Positions 22,924 to 35,500 of a stretch of DNA of 64,000 nucleotides are shown piece after piece. The notes beneath the pieces are model-generated. The model was not told the origin of the DNA. It did no database searches and worked only from the letters and a program-made list of their open reading frames with translations. This stretch comes from Sphaerolaimus hirsutus (Eukaryota; Nematoda; Chromadorea; Monhysterida; Sphaerolaimidae), in contig OZ038454.1 of assembly GCA_964036195.1 (NCBI GenBank), positions 5,766,001 to 5,830,000 on the forward strand, in the 5' to 3' direction. Position 1 is the first letter of the stretch. The number at the start of each line of letters is the position of its first letter. Made by a program: the position numbers and the translations under genes.

Positions 22924-23137
22924 GTGCCAATCGAGACNNNNNNNNNNNNNNNNNNNNNNNNNNNNNNNNNNNNNNNNNNNNNNNNNNNNNNNNNNNNNNN
23001 NNNNNNNNNNNNNNNNNNNNNNNNNNNNNNNNNNNNNNNNNNNNNNNNNNNNNNNNNNNNNNNNNNNNNNNNNNNNNNNNNNNNNNNNNNNNNNNNNNNN
23101 NNNNNNNNNNNNNNNNNNNNNNNNNNNNNNNNNNNNN
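22924..23137. other. Assembly gap beginning inside an introner-like palindrome
   Basis: 200 Ns occupy 22938-23137. The last bases before them are CAG then GTGCCAATCGAGAC, which match the donor end of the introner family. Long inverted repeats often break assemblies, so the gap probably hides the rest of the palindrome and the junction between the two duplication units. Confidence 0.7.
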
Positions 23138-23462
23138 GTTTCATTTTATATTATTTTAGTTTATTTTTCAACTTTCCATTTTATTTTATCTATTTTTTGA
23201 GATTTTGCTAACCCTGCCTTTTTAATGGTCTGGGGGGTGACCCAATGACAATTCTCTGTCAAGTTTTATAAGGCCTCATTGAACGTTTTGTTACATTCCA
23301 GTGTCATAAAGTTAATTGCATTGTTGTTCATACAATGAATAATTGCCTTATGCATACATTCATGACTGACCATTCCAAAAAATCCTGAAAAATCAGTCCC
23401 GTGAATGACCCCCACAGCAAAATACCTGGAAATTAAATCCCCGGGGATCTTTTAGATACGGT

Positions 23463-23574
23463 TAGGGTTGGAAAAAAAACGTTTTTTTTAACTCGATGTT
23501 TTTTTTAAAAAAAACACGTTTTTTTTAAAAAAAAAACATCGAGTTAAAAAAAAAACGTTTTTTTTCCAACCCTA
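23463..23574. mobile_element. Short hAT-like MITE, AAAACGTTTT type
   Basis: Ends TAGGGTTGG and CCAACCCTA. The interior consists only of A runs, T runs, ACGTTTT and ACATCGAGTTAA. It lacks the GCGCGCAAGCGCGCA core of the longer relatives. It replaces the segment 7363-8550 of unit A. Confidence 0.75.
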
Positions 23575-23999
23575 GGTGGGATCCACCGTATCTCATGTGA
23601 ATAAAGGACCATGTTTTTACAATTTTTTTCTCGTGAAATAAAAGCATTTTCAGTCTTCAACCGAATTGGGTGCACATTGGGGGAATTGGGTTCTTACTGT
23701 GATTTTGTTCTGCAAAGTATGGTAGCATTCTTTGTAGAGCGCAGTATCCGATCAGTATACTATTTTACATTTATTCAGGTACTTATGTATGTGTTTATGT
23801 ATGTATATCTCATAAGTTATAACGTTGACATGACTGCACACTTCTGACATTGTGATGAAATGACATCACTATACACTATTACAAATTTCTAAATTTTTTC
23901 CAGAACGTATAAGTTTACACAGTGAGCTTGCACGGGCGCAAAACACCACTAAAATTCACTTTTACATTGACAAACTTTACACTTTACAGGGCTCGCGAC

Positions 24000-25056
24000 T
24001 AGTGATGGAAAAAGCGCCAGGCGTTTAGCGCCAAGCGCCAAAAGCGCCATGGCGCTTTTCCTACCCACAGCGCCAAGCGCCAATTGCGCCAGAGCAAAAT
24101 AGCGCCAAGCGCCAAAAGCGCCATGGCGCTTTTCTGGATGTCAGCGCCAAGCGCCAATGGCGCCACACGGTAATGGCGCCAAGCGCCAATAGCGCCAGCG
24201 CCAAAAAAATTTTCTTCAATTCGTTTGTAGAATAATGACTACCGTATTACCTTGAAATACCCCCAGGGGGTTTATTATTTCGCCAGCAAAATTTGAGGGG
24301 GGGATTATTCGAGGGGGGGGGGTTTATTCGAGGGGGGGTCTATTATTTCGCCAGAAATTTTCGGAAATTCCCCATACTCAGACATAGAAAAATCAAACAA
24401 TTACATAGATATAAATGTGGTTATAGGCATATATAACTGTTTATACACATAAACCCTACGCAACATCACTCAATCATCAGTTTTAACGTGTGTTCTGCAT
24501 TGTACAGATCACAAACTGCGGTATTTGTCATGTACGTTCCCTTTACACTCAATTTTAGGGGGGGTATTTCGAGGGGGGGGGGGTTTATTATTTCCTCAGC
24601 CGAATTTTAGGGGGGGGTATTTCGAGGGGGGGGGGTTAATTCAAGGGGGGGGATAATTCGAGGTAATACGGTACTTGTATTCTATGTAAATAAAGTTGTC
24701 TCCTTATATTAATCAATATTTAATAAATATGTCCCATAACACCCTTACATAAATCAATATTTATACAGTTGACCTCAAAGTTGATAAACTCAAAGTTTCG
24801 ATTTCCCAGCATCATGGCAATTGTTATAATCAAGGTTGGCGCTTTTTTGGCGCCATTTAAAATGCCGGCGCCAGGCGCCAATAGCGCCACCAGAAAATGG
24901 CGCCAAGCGCCAAAAGCGCCATGGCGCTTTTTGAGAGCCCGGCGCCAAGCGCCAATGGCGCCACGCTAAAATAGCGCCAAGCGCCAAAAGCGCCATGGCG
25001 CTTTTTGCTTTGGCGCTAGCGCCAGGCGCCAGCGCCATGGCGCTTTTCCATCACTA
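24000..25056. mobile_element. hAT-like MITE with GCGCCA arrays, unit B-specific
   Basis: Ends TAGTGATGGAAAAAGCGCC and GGCGCTTTTCCATCACTA, with the exact 8-bp target duplication CTCGCGAC (23992-23999, 25057-25064). Unit A shows the empty site CTCGCGACTGCCC at about 8983. A TA-flanked CCGTATT element is nested at 24242-24671. Confidence 0.9.
24242..24671. mobile_element. Nested TA-flanked CCGTATT MITE
   Basis: Ends CCGTATTACCTTGAAATACC and ATAATTCGAGGTAATACGG with TA on each side, inserted within the GCGCCA element. It contains several long G runs alternating with TATTTCGAGG. Confidence 0.8.
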
Positions 25057-25198
25057 CTCGCGACTGCCCTCTGCAGTGTTCTAGTTTTTCCCCCACACAA
25101 CATTCGTTAATTACAGATTTTCTACAACAAACAAATTTCAACCCTAGAATATCTAATTATACAAACATATTTAGATAATTAATTAATTAATTTTCACA

Positions 25199-28100
25199 AT
25201 GTTCGGACAGAAAGACAGCACTACACCATCCCCGTTATTGGGTCTCGATATAAAGATCGACATAAATGATGAGAGGAAAAATGAAATAACACTGAGTTGT
25301 ACACTCCAGGTGCGTGATTTAAAGTGACTTTGAAAATATTTTTTAAACGTAGCTTGCTTAAACCTAGCTTCACAAATGCTTCACGCGCTTCCAAAAATGT
25401 GTAAGACACTTCACGCTGCTTAGCGCTTCCACACGCTTCACCAACATAAGAAGGCAGCGTCAGCAGCGTCAGATTAAAATGCGTGAAGTGTCTTCACGCA
25501 AATTTTAGTGAAGCGTCGGGAATAGTCAGCGTGAAAACACTTCACAACGCTTCACCGCGCATCCATACACCAATTTTTTGCTTTGAGCGTGTGTGGGGCC
25601 ATTTGTGTGCACACACTGAAGAAACACCGCACGCTAAAAATTGGCGGTACGCATTCGAATGTTTTTGAGTGATTTTATGCACGTGCTTACTAAAAGTTAG
25701 TTCGAAAGGTTTTAGTTAGGAAAACGAAGATGAAAAGAAAAAGGTGCACAATTTCACGCTGTTCTGACGTTTTTAGATGGGATCTTGTCTTAGTTATGGC
25801 GTTGCAAAGAACGTTCGAAATCGTATTGACAAATTCCAGTGTTCAATTTAGCAAAAACGGATTTGTGAAACAAATCAATGCAAAACATTTTCAAAATAGA
25901 GCTAGAGCAGTGCAAAATGTGGCTTCCTGGTAGCTCAGTCGGTTAAAGCATTCACACGCATCGTGAAAGGTCCCGGGTTCAGGTACAGGCCAGGGTGAAA
26001 ACATTTTGTACCTTTTCTACAGACTCTTTAAACATATAATTTCTCCAAATTTCCAATTTATCCATTTACTTTCCAACATCCATTTCAGAGCATTTACACG
26101 TAAAAAATTATATTTTTCAGGATTTCCCAAAGGGGTCTGACAATGGGGAATATTTCGCGCACATTTTACCAGGAATCTTAATGGTTACTTGCGCACTTGC
26201 CGGCCTTCTAGTAAACACCTGGGCGGTGCATTTGATTAGAAACTTACACCTGGCTGAGGTAAGTTTTGGATACATGGTGGTTTTGATAAAGTTTTAGGTG
26301 GATTTGGGGTGGAGATAATATGATCTTAAGTGGAAGGTGGAAATGGAGAAAGGGCCCCTCCCTGGTGAAGATTTGTAAAGCTGTGTAAAAAATTCGCAGT
26401 TTCAAAATCCCACTTTTGCATGAAAAAGGGGCCACGCACGGTTGAATTAACTAGTTGAAATTAGTAAAATGTAAGTATTTACCGCAAAGCTTTTACTTGT
26501 ATTTTTTTATTTTACATGACATTTTGGTCATTTGAAAGTTTGTCCGGGGAGTTTGTTAAAATTTTCTCACTTTTTATGTTAAATATGTTGTGTTAATTGA
26601 TGTTAAAAAATAATAATTTATGTTTTAAAGTATTTTTTTAAAATACGTTGCAGTGTCTCCGCTGCTATCTATGGTCATTATTAGCTTGGGACAGTTTACT
26701 TCTCCTCACTGCAGTCCTTTTACGCTGTGATGTAGTCATCGGCCAGGTGCCAATCCCAGACCCTGTAAAAAGGCCTGAAAAATGTCAAATGTCATTCAAA
26801 GTGTCAAAAGTCATGGAAAATGTCCTGCAAAATGGCAACCGTTGCATGACATTTGCATTTTTCAGGGCTTTTTACAGGGTCTGGGAGTGCTCCCAGTTGT
26901 TACATGACGTCTATTCCAGAGACGTTCTCATCACGCTGGCGTGAGTGTTTACAAAAAAAGTTTAAAAAAATTTTTTCTAAAAAAACATTTTTTTGAAAAA
27001 AAACAGGAGGCACGTTTACGCACCAGCTGGGGCAACGTCAGTGGGAAGTTGCTGGACGCAATGTTTGATTGCGCTGGCTTGTTACATGGCTGTGTCGAGA
27101 CCGCTGCACGCTAGATCGAGTTTGTTGAATGGGGGGGGGGGGGGGGTAAAAGACTTTTTTCAAAACAAAGTACCGTATTGAAAAAAATGTTTTTCAAAAA
27201 TATGGAAATCTTAAAAAAATATTATTTAAAAAAGTGAATGTGAGAAATCAACAAAAATTAACATCAATATTTGCATTTTCCAAATTTTAAGTATATTCGG
27301 CGGACCGCAAAGTATGCGCCCATATTTATTTATGTCTTGGTCAATAACGCGAGAGCTGGATGTATGCACTTATGTATGCACTTTCACAAAAAATAAAATA
27401 TTGAAAAAAGAAAAAGGCGGAGTCAGGTACAAACGAGGAATGTTTTTTCCGTCATGTTTTTTTTCGTTTTTTTTTTTGCTGGAATTATTCAAATTTTATT
27501 AATGATGACGTCATGATGGAGATGCGGTCCGTCGAGTATACTTTATTGGTTCATTTGACTTTTACCGAGAAACCCCCCCCCCTCCCACAAAAACAGCGTT
27601 TTCCAACAAAAAACACACACAAATTTACAGACTGGCTGCACACGCAACCCTGCATAGGTATATTACTTGTAGCAGTATCGACAATGATCTATTGCGCTCC
27701 ATATTTCTACGAATTGGAAATAATTCCATGCAAGAGGGTGGGAAGTTTGGAACTTGGCGCGGAATTGATCGCGACAAAATTGAGAATGAATAAATGGTAT
27801 CAGGTGAGAGAAGAGTGCGTACTTTGGGGGTGGGAAGCATAAATAGTTGATAAAAACGTATTATACATATAAATAGGTAATGAGTAATGAGTAATCAGTA
27901 ATCTGTAAATACGTTGACGTTTCCTCCGTAAAAAGTACATGTATTTACCAGGGGTTTTGTAGATTTGGACCCTCGCGGGGGTTCATATAGATAGCAAATC
28001 GCTCCTCCGGAGGGATAGATAGCTGAAAAAAATTTTGGGGGGGGGGTTTGGGGGGGGTCGCGGGGGTTCAAAATATAGGTATAGAAGTGAGGAAAAGGAG

Positions 28101-31100
28101 AAAAATGGCTAAAAGTAGGTGAAAAATGGCTAAAAATGGGTATATAAGGACATATAGTACTAAAAATAGCTGAAAATAGGCAGTTAGACGCAGGGACGTA
28201 TCCAGGATTTTTGAGCGGGGGGGGCTGCTTGTTTACGGAGGCCGGCGAGGGGGGGGGGGCTCAGCCCCCCCCCCTAAAATTTTAGCTACATAGTGGCGGA
28301 ATGGCGCCATGGCGCTGGCGCCATTAGTAGGCGCCACGCCATCGCGCCATTGGCGTTGGCGTCAGCGCCATGGAATGCTGTATATGTATGTAAATATACA
28401 TACAAAACAGCAAAAAAACACAACATTGAGTGTATTTATAATGATTTGTGGCCACATGGAGCAAATCCAATGACAATACCTTATGTCTGGTGAAGAATGC
28501 GCGCTTGCGCGCAAAATTTTTTACGCTGACGTTGAAAAAGTCGCATTTTCCGGTCACTTTTTGGAGGTCGCCCCGGGAGGGGGGGGGGGGGCTGCAGCCC
28601 CCCCGCCCCCTAGGGTGGCAGACGGTACGGGCTTGCGGTAAACCGTACGGTACGGTAAATTTTCCATTTTGCAGTAAACGGTATGGTACGGTAAATCTTC
28701 AATTTTGCGGTAAACGGTACGGTACGGTAAATCTGAAAAGTGCGGTACGCGGTACGGTACAGTACGGTACGGTAAATTTCCGATGTCAGAAATGTATCAA
28801 TGCGGGGCTACAGACAACCTTTAATTCATAAATTGAAACCAAATTCAATTTCACAATCTAATAAATGGCCTTAAGAACACAACAAAAGTATGATGACAAA
28901 AAAAATTACATTACCCATAATGTAGGACCATATTCAAGGTGTAGAAGGAAGAAATGGAGAAAAAATTGCCAAGTGGGAGAAAAATTGCTAAAAGTAGGTG
29001 AAAACAGTTGAAAATGAGTATATATAATTACACATAAACACATAAAGTAAATACATTGAGTCTAATGTTTCATACTTTAAGAGTATCTAGGAAAACAATG
29101 TTGTGAAATTTGCGCGCTTGCGCGCAAAAAAAATTTCAGAACACCACATTAATTATCATCAATAAAGAGCCATATTTAAGGATAATCTTAGTAAAATTTA
29201 CCGCATTTTCTGCGGTAAATGAGTGCGGTACGCGGTACGGTACGGTAAATTTTGGAAAATGCGGTACGCGGTACGGTACGGTAAATTTCTAAAAGTGCGG
29301 TAAACGGTACGGTACAGTACGGTAAATTTCCCAAAAATGCGGTACGGTACGGTAAATTCTGCCACCCTACCGCCCCCCCCCCCCCTGGATACGGCCCTGG
29401 TTAGACGCATGAACTAGTGATTTTGGAGGTTAAAATGTATATAAAGGTATGAAAAATAGCGATTTTGAGCGAAAATTGGGGTATAGTTTCTCAAAAATCG
29501 CTCCAGATAGGTAGATAGCTGGCCGATTTGGGGGGGGGGTTTAGGGTATATTAGCCCAAAATTTTGGATGATTCGTATTGGATGATGACACTTGGAAAAT
29601 TTTCCAGATATTTTAAACATTCACACAATTCGGCAGTGGTAACAGGGGACTTGTATAGAATTTAGGCATCAATCTAAAGATCGTGCTCCAAATTATCGAC
29701 CAAATATTCTTTTCATTGTACAACTAGTGGTGTAAAAAGCGCCAGGACTTTGGCGCCAAGCGCCAAAAGCGCCATGCGCTTTTCCGACCCCCAGCGCCAA
29801 GCGCCAATGGCGCCATAGCAAAATAGCGCCATGGCGCTTTTCATGGGGATGACGCCAAGCGCCACAGCAAGTTAGCGCCATGGCGCTTTTTGCTTTGGCG
29901 CTAGCGCCAGGCGTCAGCGCCATGGCACTTTTACATCACTAATTACAACCCTTTTCACAGCTGTTTTATCGCGTGATCGGCCATATAACAGTGGTAAATG
30001 GAGGGCCACTAATATTGATAACATACACTGCTGCGAGAATGGCCTGTATTATGCGACAATCACCTGCATCAGTGAGTTGTTGAACTAGCTCAGGTGCCAG
30101 TCCCAGACCCTGTAAAATGTAAAATATAATGCAAAGCGTGTAAAGTCATGGAAAATGCCCAGCAAAATGGCAACCGAGTCGCCATTTTGCAGGGCATTTT
30201 CCACGACCTTTGGCACTTTGCATGACATTTGACATTTTACAGGGTTTTTTACAGGGTCTGGGAGTGCCCCCAGATACTTATTTGAAAAATATTGACAAAC
30301 ATATTAGGCCCTAGAATAGTGTTACCCGTAAAAAGTCAGATGAAAATTAATTGCTGAGATAAATTATTTGAGCAAATACTGTAGTACAGAAATACCTATA
30401 CATTTTCCTACGAAAGCACCATGCCTGTGAACAGCGCAATCGGTAGCTTTTATCCGGCTAAAATTATGCACAAGCAAATGCACGTAAATACAGTCAGTCC
30501 AATAAAACAATTTCTAAAAAAACCTATTTGCATTCGATTCAGAATCAAGAAGGTCCAGTGAGTACGGCGGCATCGAGACAAAGCCACGTCGCGATACAGG
30601 TAAATACGATATTTAAATAGAGTTGTCTGTTAAGCCGGAATTACAGCTCAGCGGCGTTTGACGTGAAATGATGACGACGTAAAATTGATTACATCAAAAT
30701 AGACATAGGTACAGCCTTGAAATTTCAGAATTTGATAGTTCTAGTAATTGTGTGTAATGTCCTAAAAAAATTACTAAAATAATTATTATGTAATAAGTTA
30801 TTTATTTTTCGTCAAAATTTACACATTCTACGTCAACATTTCACGTCAAACATTTTACGTCACCAAAAAATTTTGACGTTAAATTAATAACTACTTAAAT
30901 AATGATTATTTGATAAATTTTTTTGGGACATTACACACAATTACTTGAACTATCTAATTCTGAAATTTCAATGCTGTACCTTTGTCTATTTTGATGTAAT
31001 CAATTTTACGATGTCATCATTTCACGTCAAACGCCGCTGAGCTGTAATTCCGGCTTAAGGGTTCAAACGGGACCAGTTATTCGGACCGGGACCGGGACCG

Positions 31101-32215
31101 GAACTTTTCTATCGGGACCTGGACCAGGTCCGGAATTTATTTTTCTCGGGACCGGGCCCCCCCAGTCCGGAAAATTTTTCCGAACCATGTACCGAAACCG
31201 TGGTCCAGTTTGAACCCTATTCAATTAACTAATCACACCAAGGTGCACTCCCAGACCCTGTAAAAAGCCCCGTAAAATGTCAACCGTCATGCAAAGTATC
31301 AAAAGTTATGGAAAATACCCTGCAAAATGGCAACCGAGTTTCCATGACTTTTGACACTTTGCATGACATTTTACATTTTACAGGGCCTTTTACAGGGTCT
31401 GGGTGTGGCACCAAATGTCACAAACAAAAAAGTGAGACCCCAAACCCTCTGCAGATATGCATCAAATACGTAATTTGCCATTCGCTGCCATTGGTGCTGA
31501 ACATAATCGAATTGGTGGATGCGGGCAACAGGAATTATTTTGGCTTGGGGCCAAATTTTATGATGGCAATGGCAGACGTGAGCAACCTGGGCGTGGTGGT
31601 GCACAGCGCCACAAATCCTATAGTATATTACAGGTGAATTTTGATGGTAAATATATGGGCGCACACACACACTAGTTGACATCGCAATTCGTGTCAACTG
31701 CATGTCAACTAAATAACCCAATTTGTTTAAAGCATCACACATGACAGAAACAATGAAAATTAAGGTCATTGTATAAAATAAACCATGCCATATTACCTAG
31801 GAAAGGTGAAATCACGTAATTAACCAAAATTTAGTTGATCTTGATGTCAACGAGTGTGGGTGTCCAATGTCACAAAGATTTGATTGAAAGACTCTATTCA
31901 TCTTTTCCCAGAGCTAGACGCAGCAGACAGTTGGCAGAAAATGCAGTTAATGAATCAAAAAATTGCGCCCCAGTAAAAGAAACTTCTACACGGTTGCTGA
32001 CAACGGGAGTTCCAAAGGTGTCATTTATTTTTGGCGCAATTGCAAACATGCACAAATTTCCAAAGTTGATGAGTTTGTTTAAAACGCATTTGGGTTTACC
32101 AGAATGTTTAGTCCGTCAATTGCTGTTGACAGATATAAGACATGATCCATTCTGGTCAACTCAGTTTTTAAAACAGAGTTATACTCGGCAGACACGATAC
32201 TCTACAAACAGATAG
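25199..32215 (+). CDS. Rhodopsin-family G protein-coupled receptor, copy B
   Basis: Ten exons of the same lengths and phases as copy A: 25199-25309, 26121-26258, 26654-26746, 26897-26940, 27007-27119, 27631-27803, 29961-30071, 30543-30599, 31455-31633, 31912-32215 (440 codons). Motifs are as in copy A, including ACYMAVSRPL after TM3 and NPIVYY in TM7. I count one amino-acid change (Val to Leu in TM1) against about ten synonymous ones, so purifying selection has acted on at least one and probably both copies. Intron 3 is again an introner. Intron 6 has grown by a 1.2-kb nested MITE (28191-29399), and intron 8 by a TTAA element. The C-terminal 100 residues have no motif I recognise. Confidence 0.88.
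25924..25996 (+). tRNA. tRNA-like sequence, copy B
   Basis: Paralogue of 9861-9933. Same A box, perfect TTCAC/GTGAA anticodon stem and GCA anticodon with C at position 33. The B box is GGTTCAGGTAC. Probably a tRNA-derived remnant. Confidence 0.4.
26747..26896 (+). mobile_element. Introner forming receptor intron 3, copy B
   Basis: Paralogue of 10674-10824. It starts GTGCCAATCCCAGACCCTG directly after ATCGGCCAG and ends GGGAGTGCTCCCAG directly before TTGTTACATGAC. It is 150 bp; the palindrome is slightly less perfect than in copy A. This copy happens to be open in the receptor frame, so intron retention would not stop translation. Confidence 0.88.
28191..29399. mobile_element. hAT-like MITE with CAGGGACGTATCCAGG ends, carrying a nested element
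   Basis: Ends CAGGGACGTATCCAGGATTT and CCTGGATACGGCCCTG, with exact 8-bp target duplication GTTAGACG (28183-28190, 29400-29407). Unit A has the empty site at about 12110-12125. It includes GCGCCA motifs, GCGCGCTTGCGCGCA at 28499, and a second element at 28611-29369. Confidence 0.92.
28611..29369. mobile_element. Nested hAT-like MITE with GGTACGGTAA arrays
   Basis: Ends TAGGGTGGCAGACGGTACGG and AATTCTGCCACCCTA, with exact 8-bp duplication CCGCCCCC (28603-28610, 29370-29377). Both arms are arrays of CGGTACGGTAAATT. The core has GCGCGCTTGCGCGCA at about 29115. Confidence 0.9.
29725..29941. mobile_element. hAT-like MITE with GCGCCA arrays, copy B
   Basis: Paralogue of 12436-12652 at the same position of receptor intron 6, with the same termini and array. 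Confidence 0.75.
30094..30273 (+). mobile_element. Introner-like element in receptor intron 7, copy B
   Basis: Paralogue of 12808-12987: GTGCCAGTCCCAGACC at the left, GGGAGTGCCCCCAG at the right, 180 bp. Confidence 0.8.
30634..31054. mobile_element. TTAA-flanked MITE (piggyBac-like target)
   Basis: Ends GCCGGAATTACAGCTCAGCG and CGCTGAGCTGTAATTCCGGC, flanked by TTAA at 30630-30633 and 31055-31058. It is an inverted repeat with ACGTCAAA-rich arms. Unit A lacks it (13350-13360). TTAA target use is characteristic of piggyBac-type transposition. Non-coding. Confidence 0.85.
31057..31219. mobile_element. hAT-like MITE with GGACCGG motifs, copy B
   Basis: The uninterrupted counterpart of 13357-14202: AGGGTTCAAACGGGACC at the left and TTTGAACCCTA at the right, with GGACCGGGACC repeats. 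Its left end abuts the TTAA element. Confidence 0.75.
31242..31412 (-). mobile_element. Introner-like element, reverse orientation, copy B
   Basis: Paralogue of 14225-14383 in receptor intron 8, ends GGTGCACTCCCAGACCC and GGTCTGGGTGTGGCACC. Confidence 0.75.
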
Positions 32216-32509
32216 GAGTTATGTCTTCGGCTGGCAGACGGCCAGCCAATAACTTATGGAAGACGTCATGAAGACGACGGATGGCGAGAGATGATGATGG
32301 CGACGAAAGTGATCATGTCATGATGGAGTGTCTCCTCTGGAAAAATGTACGGTGTAATGTCATCCGAGTATACCAGCTTTGGAAATTTCGACTGTTAACC
32401 AGTAAGTTATTACACCAATTTGTAAAAAATTTCGCAGACAACTCTCACTGCCAGCCAGCGTCAGGCACATCTAAATTGTGGAAATTCCCCCCAATCCACA
32501 AAATTTACC

Positions 32510-35500
32510 ATGAGAAATAGTGTATGTGAAAGGAAATTAACAAAAAGTGAAAAAATCGCTTTGAGAACTGTTCGGAACGAGTGTGGCCTTACCAATGAAA
32601 AAATTGGCATGGCTGTACTCACTGCAATAATAGAGGTGAAGCCAAGCTTAAAAAACAGATTTGTAATTGGTGATAGCTTGGAAAATTGGAGAGAATGTGA
32701 CCAAGTAAAACAGTTGGTGAGTGGAACATTGCATTTACAAAAGAAATCATTTTCAAATTTCAATTTATTATATATTTGAGACCGACTTATTAGACCTGCA
32801 TGATGTGCTTATTGATTGTAGAAATAGAAAAAGTAATAATTTCTTGCATGACGAAGGACATAACTATGTTTGGATATACATGTGTTGTATTTTCAATTTT
32901 GTTCTGATCAGGGCCGTATCCAGGGGGGGGGGGGCGGGGGGGCTGCAGCCCCCCCCTCCCGGGCTGAGACCAAAAAGTGACCGGAAAATGGCACTTTTTC
33001 AACGTCAGCGAGAAAAAATTTTGCGCGCAAGCGCGCATTTTTCACCAAACGTGATGTATTATCTACAGATTTGCTCCCTGTGGCCGAAATCGTTACAAAC
33101 ATGCTCAATTGTGTGCTGTTTGCTGTATTTGTATGTATATTTACATACATATACAGCGTTCCAAGGCGCTGGCGCCAACGCCAATGGCGCCATGGCGTTG
33201 CGCCTACTAATGGCGCCAGCGCCATGGCGCCATTCCGCCCCTGTATACGTAAAATTTTAGGGGGGGGGGCTGAGCCCCCCCCCCCCGCTCGCCGGCCTCC
33301 GTAAACAAACAGCCCCCCCCCCGCTCAAAAATCCTGAATACGTCCCTGGTTCTGATTTATACCTACCTACATATTGGTGGAATGTAAATGGATGGGTTAC
33401 AGTGTGTAGGTATTTTAGCAATGGATACCACAATACAGTAGTAGTCAAACAGATCATTACAATCTCGCTCAATCGAGTGTTTCTGACGAAAATCACTCAG
33501 CCAGCCTGGGCACTGTCAACCTGAGCCTGATCCCCAGCTGCCCCGTCTTCTCCGCGAAGAAAGTAGCCATTGTCACATCCAAGATCGGTCAGCTCACCAA
33601 GATTGTCAGCTTGCTGGGCGCACACATCAATGCATGGTGCCGAGTGCTCGTTTATAGCATCGAAGCACTTATCGTGGTCGGCCGAGTGGACATTCACAGA
33701 GCCTGGGAAGTGCCATGTGAAGTGGCAAATGTCATGTGAAGTGGCAAATGTCATGCAAAATGGTGAATGTCATGCGGATGCGAAGTGACGAAATTCATGT
33801 AAAATGTCAAAACTCATGTAAACTCCCGATTCAAAGCTTGCTGACGAGCCGACGAACGACGTTCAAACGCAAGCTTTGAATTGTGAACGAAAACAGTTGA
33901 CATTTGGTGTCGATGTCAACTAGCGTGTGTGGGGCCAATAAGTAGCGATGGAAAAGCGCCAAAGAAAATCTGTGTATTTCACACTGCACATGTGAGATTC
34001 ATCTTCGGAGATAGCAAATTCACCTCTGGGCATGTGAGATTTCACGTTATGTGAAAGTAGACATCTTAAAATGGCCACTTTTTTCAAACAATTGTTCAAA
34101 AACCAAGGCCACCGCTAAGTCGGACAATATTACCTAGATATTACATTCCATGTTCATATACATTGTAGATAGCATTTTCCACTTTTAAGTATTCATATCA
34201 GACATGGAACGCGCACAATATTACAAAGGTGCTTATTAAGCGGTTGCCGGCGCGATTACAGTAACCGTTTCACAGCGTTCCACGTTGTAATTGGACATTT
34301 GCCAAAAAAAGCAATAATCCCATTGGCATGTTCTGAAACGGAGTGACCAACCATCCAGCGTGTCAGTATGATTGTCACAAAATTAGGGCTCAAATGGGAT
34401 CGACTTTTCAGGATCGGGATCAGGATGACCCTGTGCCTGTGGTCATGTAAACTCGCTAGACATGTAGACCCGCCAGTAATGTATTTTAGGGGGAATTAGC
34501 ACAGTACAGGGGTTAGCGGCAGAGGGTTTACATGATTAGTAAACTATTTACATAGCGCAGGCTGCAGTGCGTGTGCACTCACATTGTTTTGTAACTCTTT
34601 GGATGATACTGTTCGAATAAACATAAAAAAATCATAAATCAGTTGCAGCGCACTTGAGTTTTCAATTGCTCTTGCAGTTCAAGTGTACATGCATGCAGAC
34701 CACGCAGAACAATGCTTACCATGTCGAGAAAAACACGATAAAATGATAAGACCCCGTTTACACGGATTTTTTGTGACGACTCGACAAAAATAAAACGTTC
34801 AATAAGTATAGTAAAAATGTTCCATATTTATGAGAAAAAGTGGTCAATAATACATTTTACCTAGGCGAATATGCATGTCGAATTGCACAGTCGTGCTTGT
34901 AGCTCATGAGTTACAGGCGTTTGAAAACTTTTGCAGTTGTCGGACAGTTGTTGGACTGTCTCCGACAGCCAGCGACAATAGCAAACTTTTTTCGAACGTT
35001 ATAAATCTTGAGCTACAAACACGAGTCTGCAATTTGGCCTGCATATTCGCTTAGGTAGAAGGTATACTTGACCACTTTTGCTAATGAATATGGAACCTTT
35101 TTACTCAACTTATTGAACGTTTTATAGTATTCGAGTCGTCACAAAAAATCCGTGTAAACGGGGTCTAATAAATTGAAAATGACTATGAATTTCAAAAAAT
35201 TCACAATCCCTCACATTCAAACATAATTACACAAAAATTCCCAACACTCGCAGTCAAAAACCGTCGGTAACTACCTGCACAACTATTTGATGATGCACAC
35301 GTCAGAAACAGAACAAGAAACTGAGAATTATGCAAAAATGATCATAACTCCAGCAGAACTTTCAGCCAGACATTTTGACTTGGGTATCAATTTGAGCAAT
35401 AGGGAATGGCTTGCATTCAGAGCGACAATGGAAAAACTTATGGGGACAGTTCCAGAAATACGCGGACAGTCGGCGGAAAGTGAGATTAAAAAAAATTATT

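Noticed and set aside
22938-23137. Reading frames spanning the Ns
   Set aside because: They consist of unknown bases and carry no information.
26654-26944. A continuous open frame through receptor intron 3 in copy B
   Set aside because: The middle 50 residues are translated palindrome; copy A differs and the receptor family has no such insert. It is an introner that happens to lack stops in this copy.
28448-29292. Frames with repeated RYGTVNF units
   Set aside because: They are translations of the GGTACGGTAA array of a nested hAT-like MITE.
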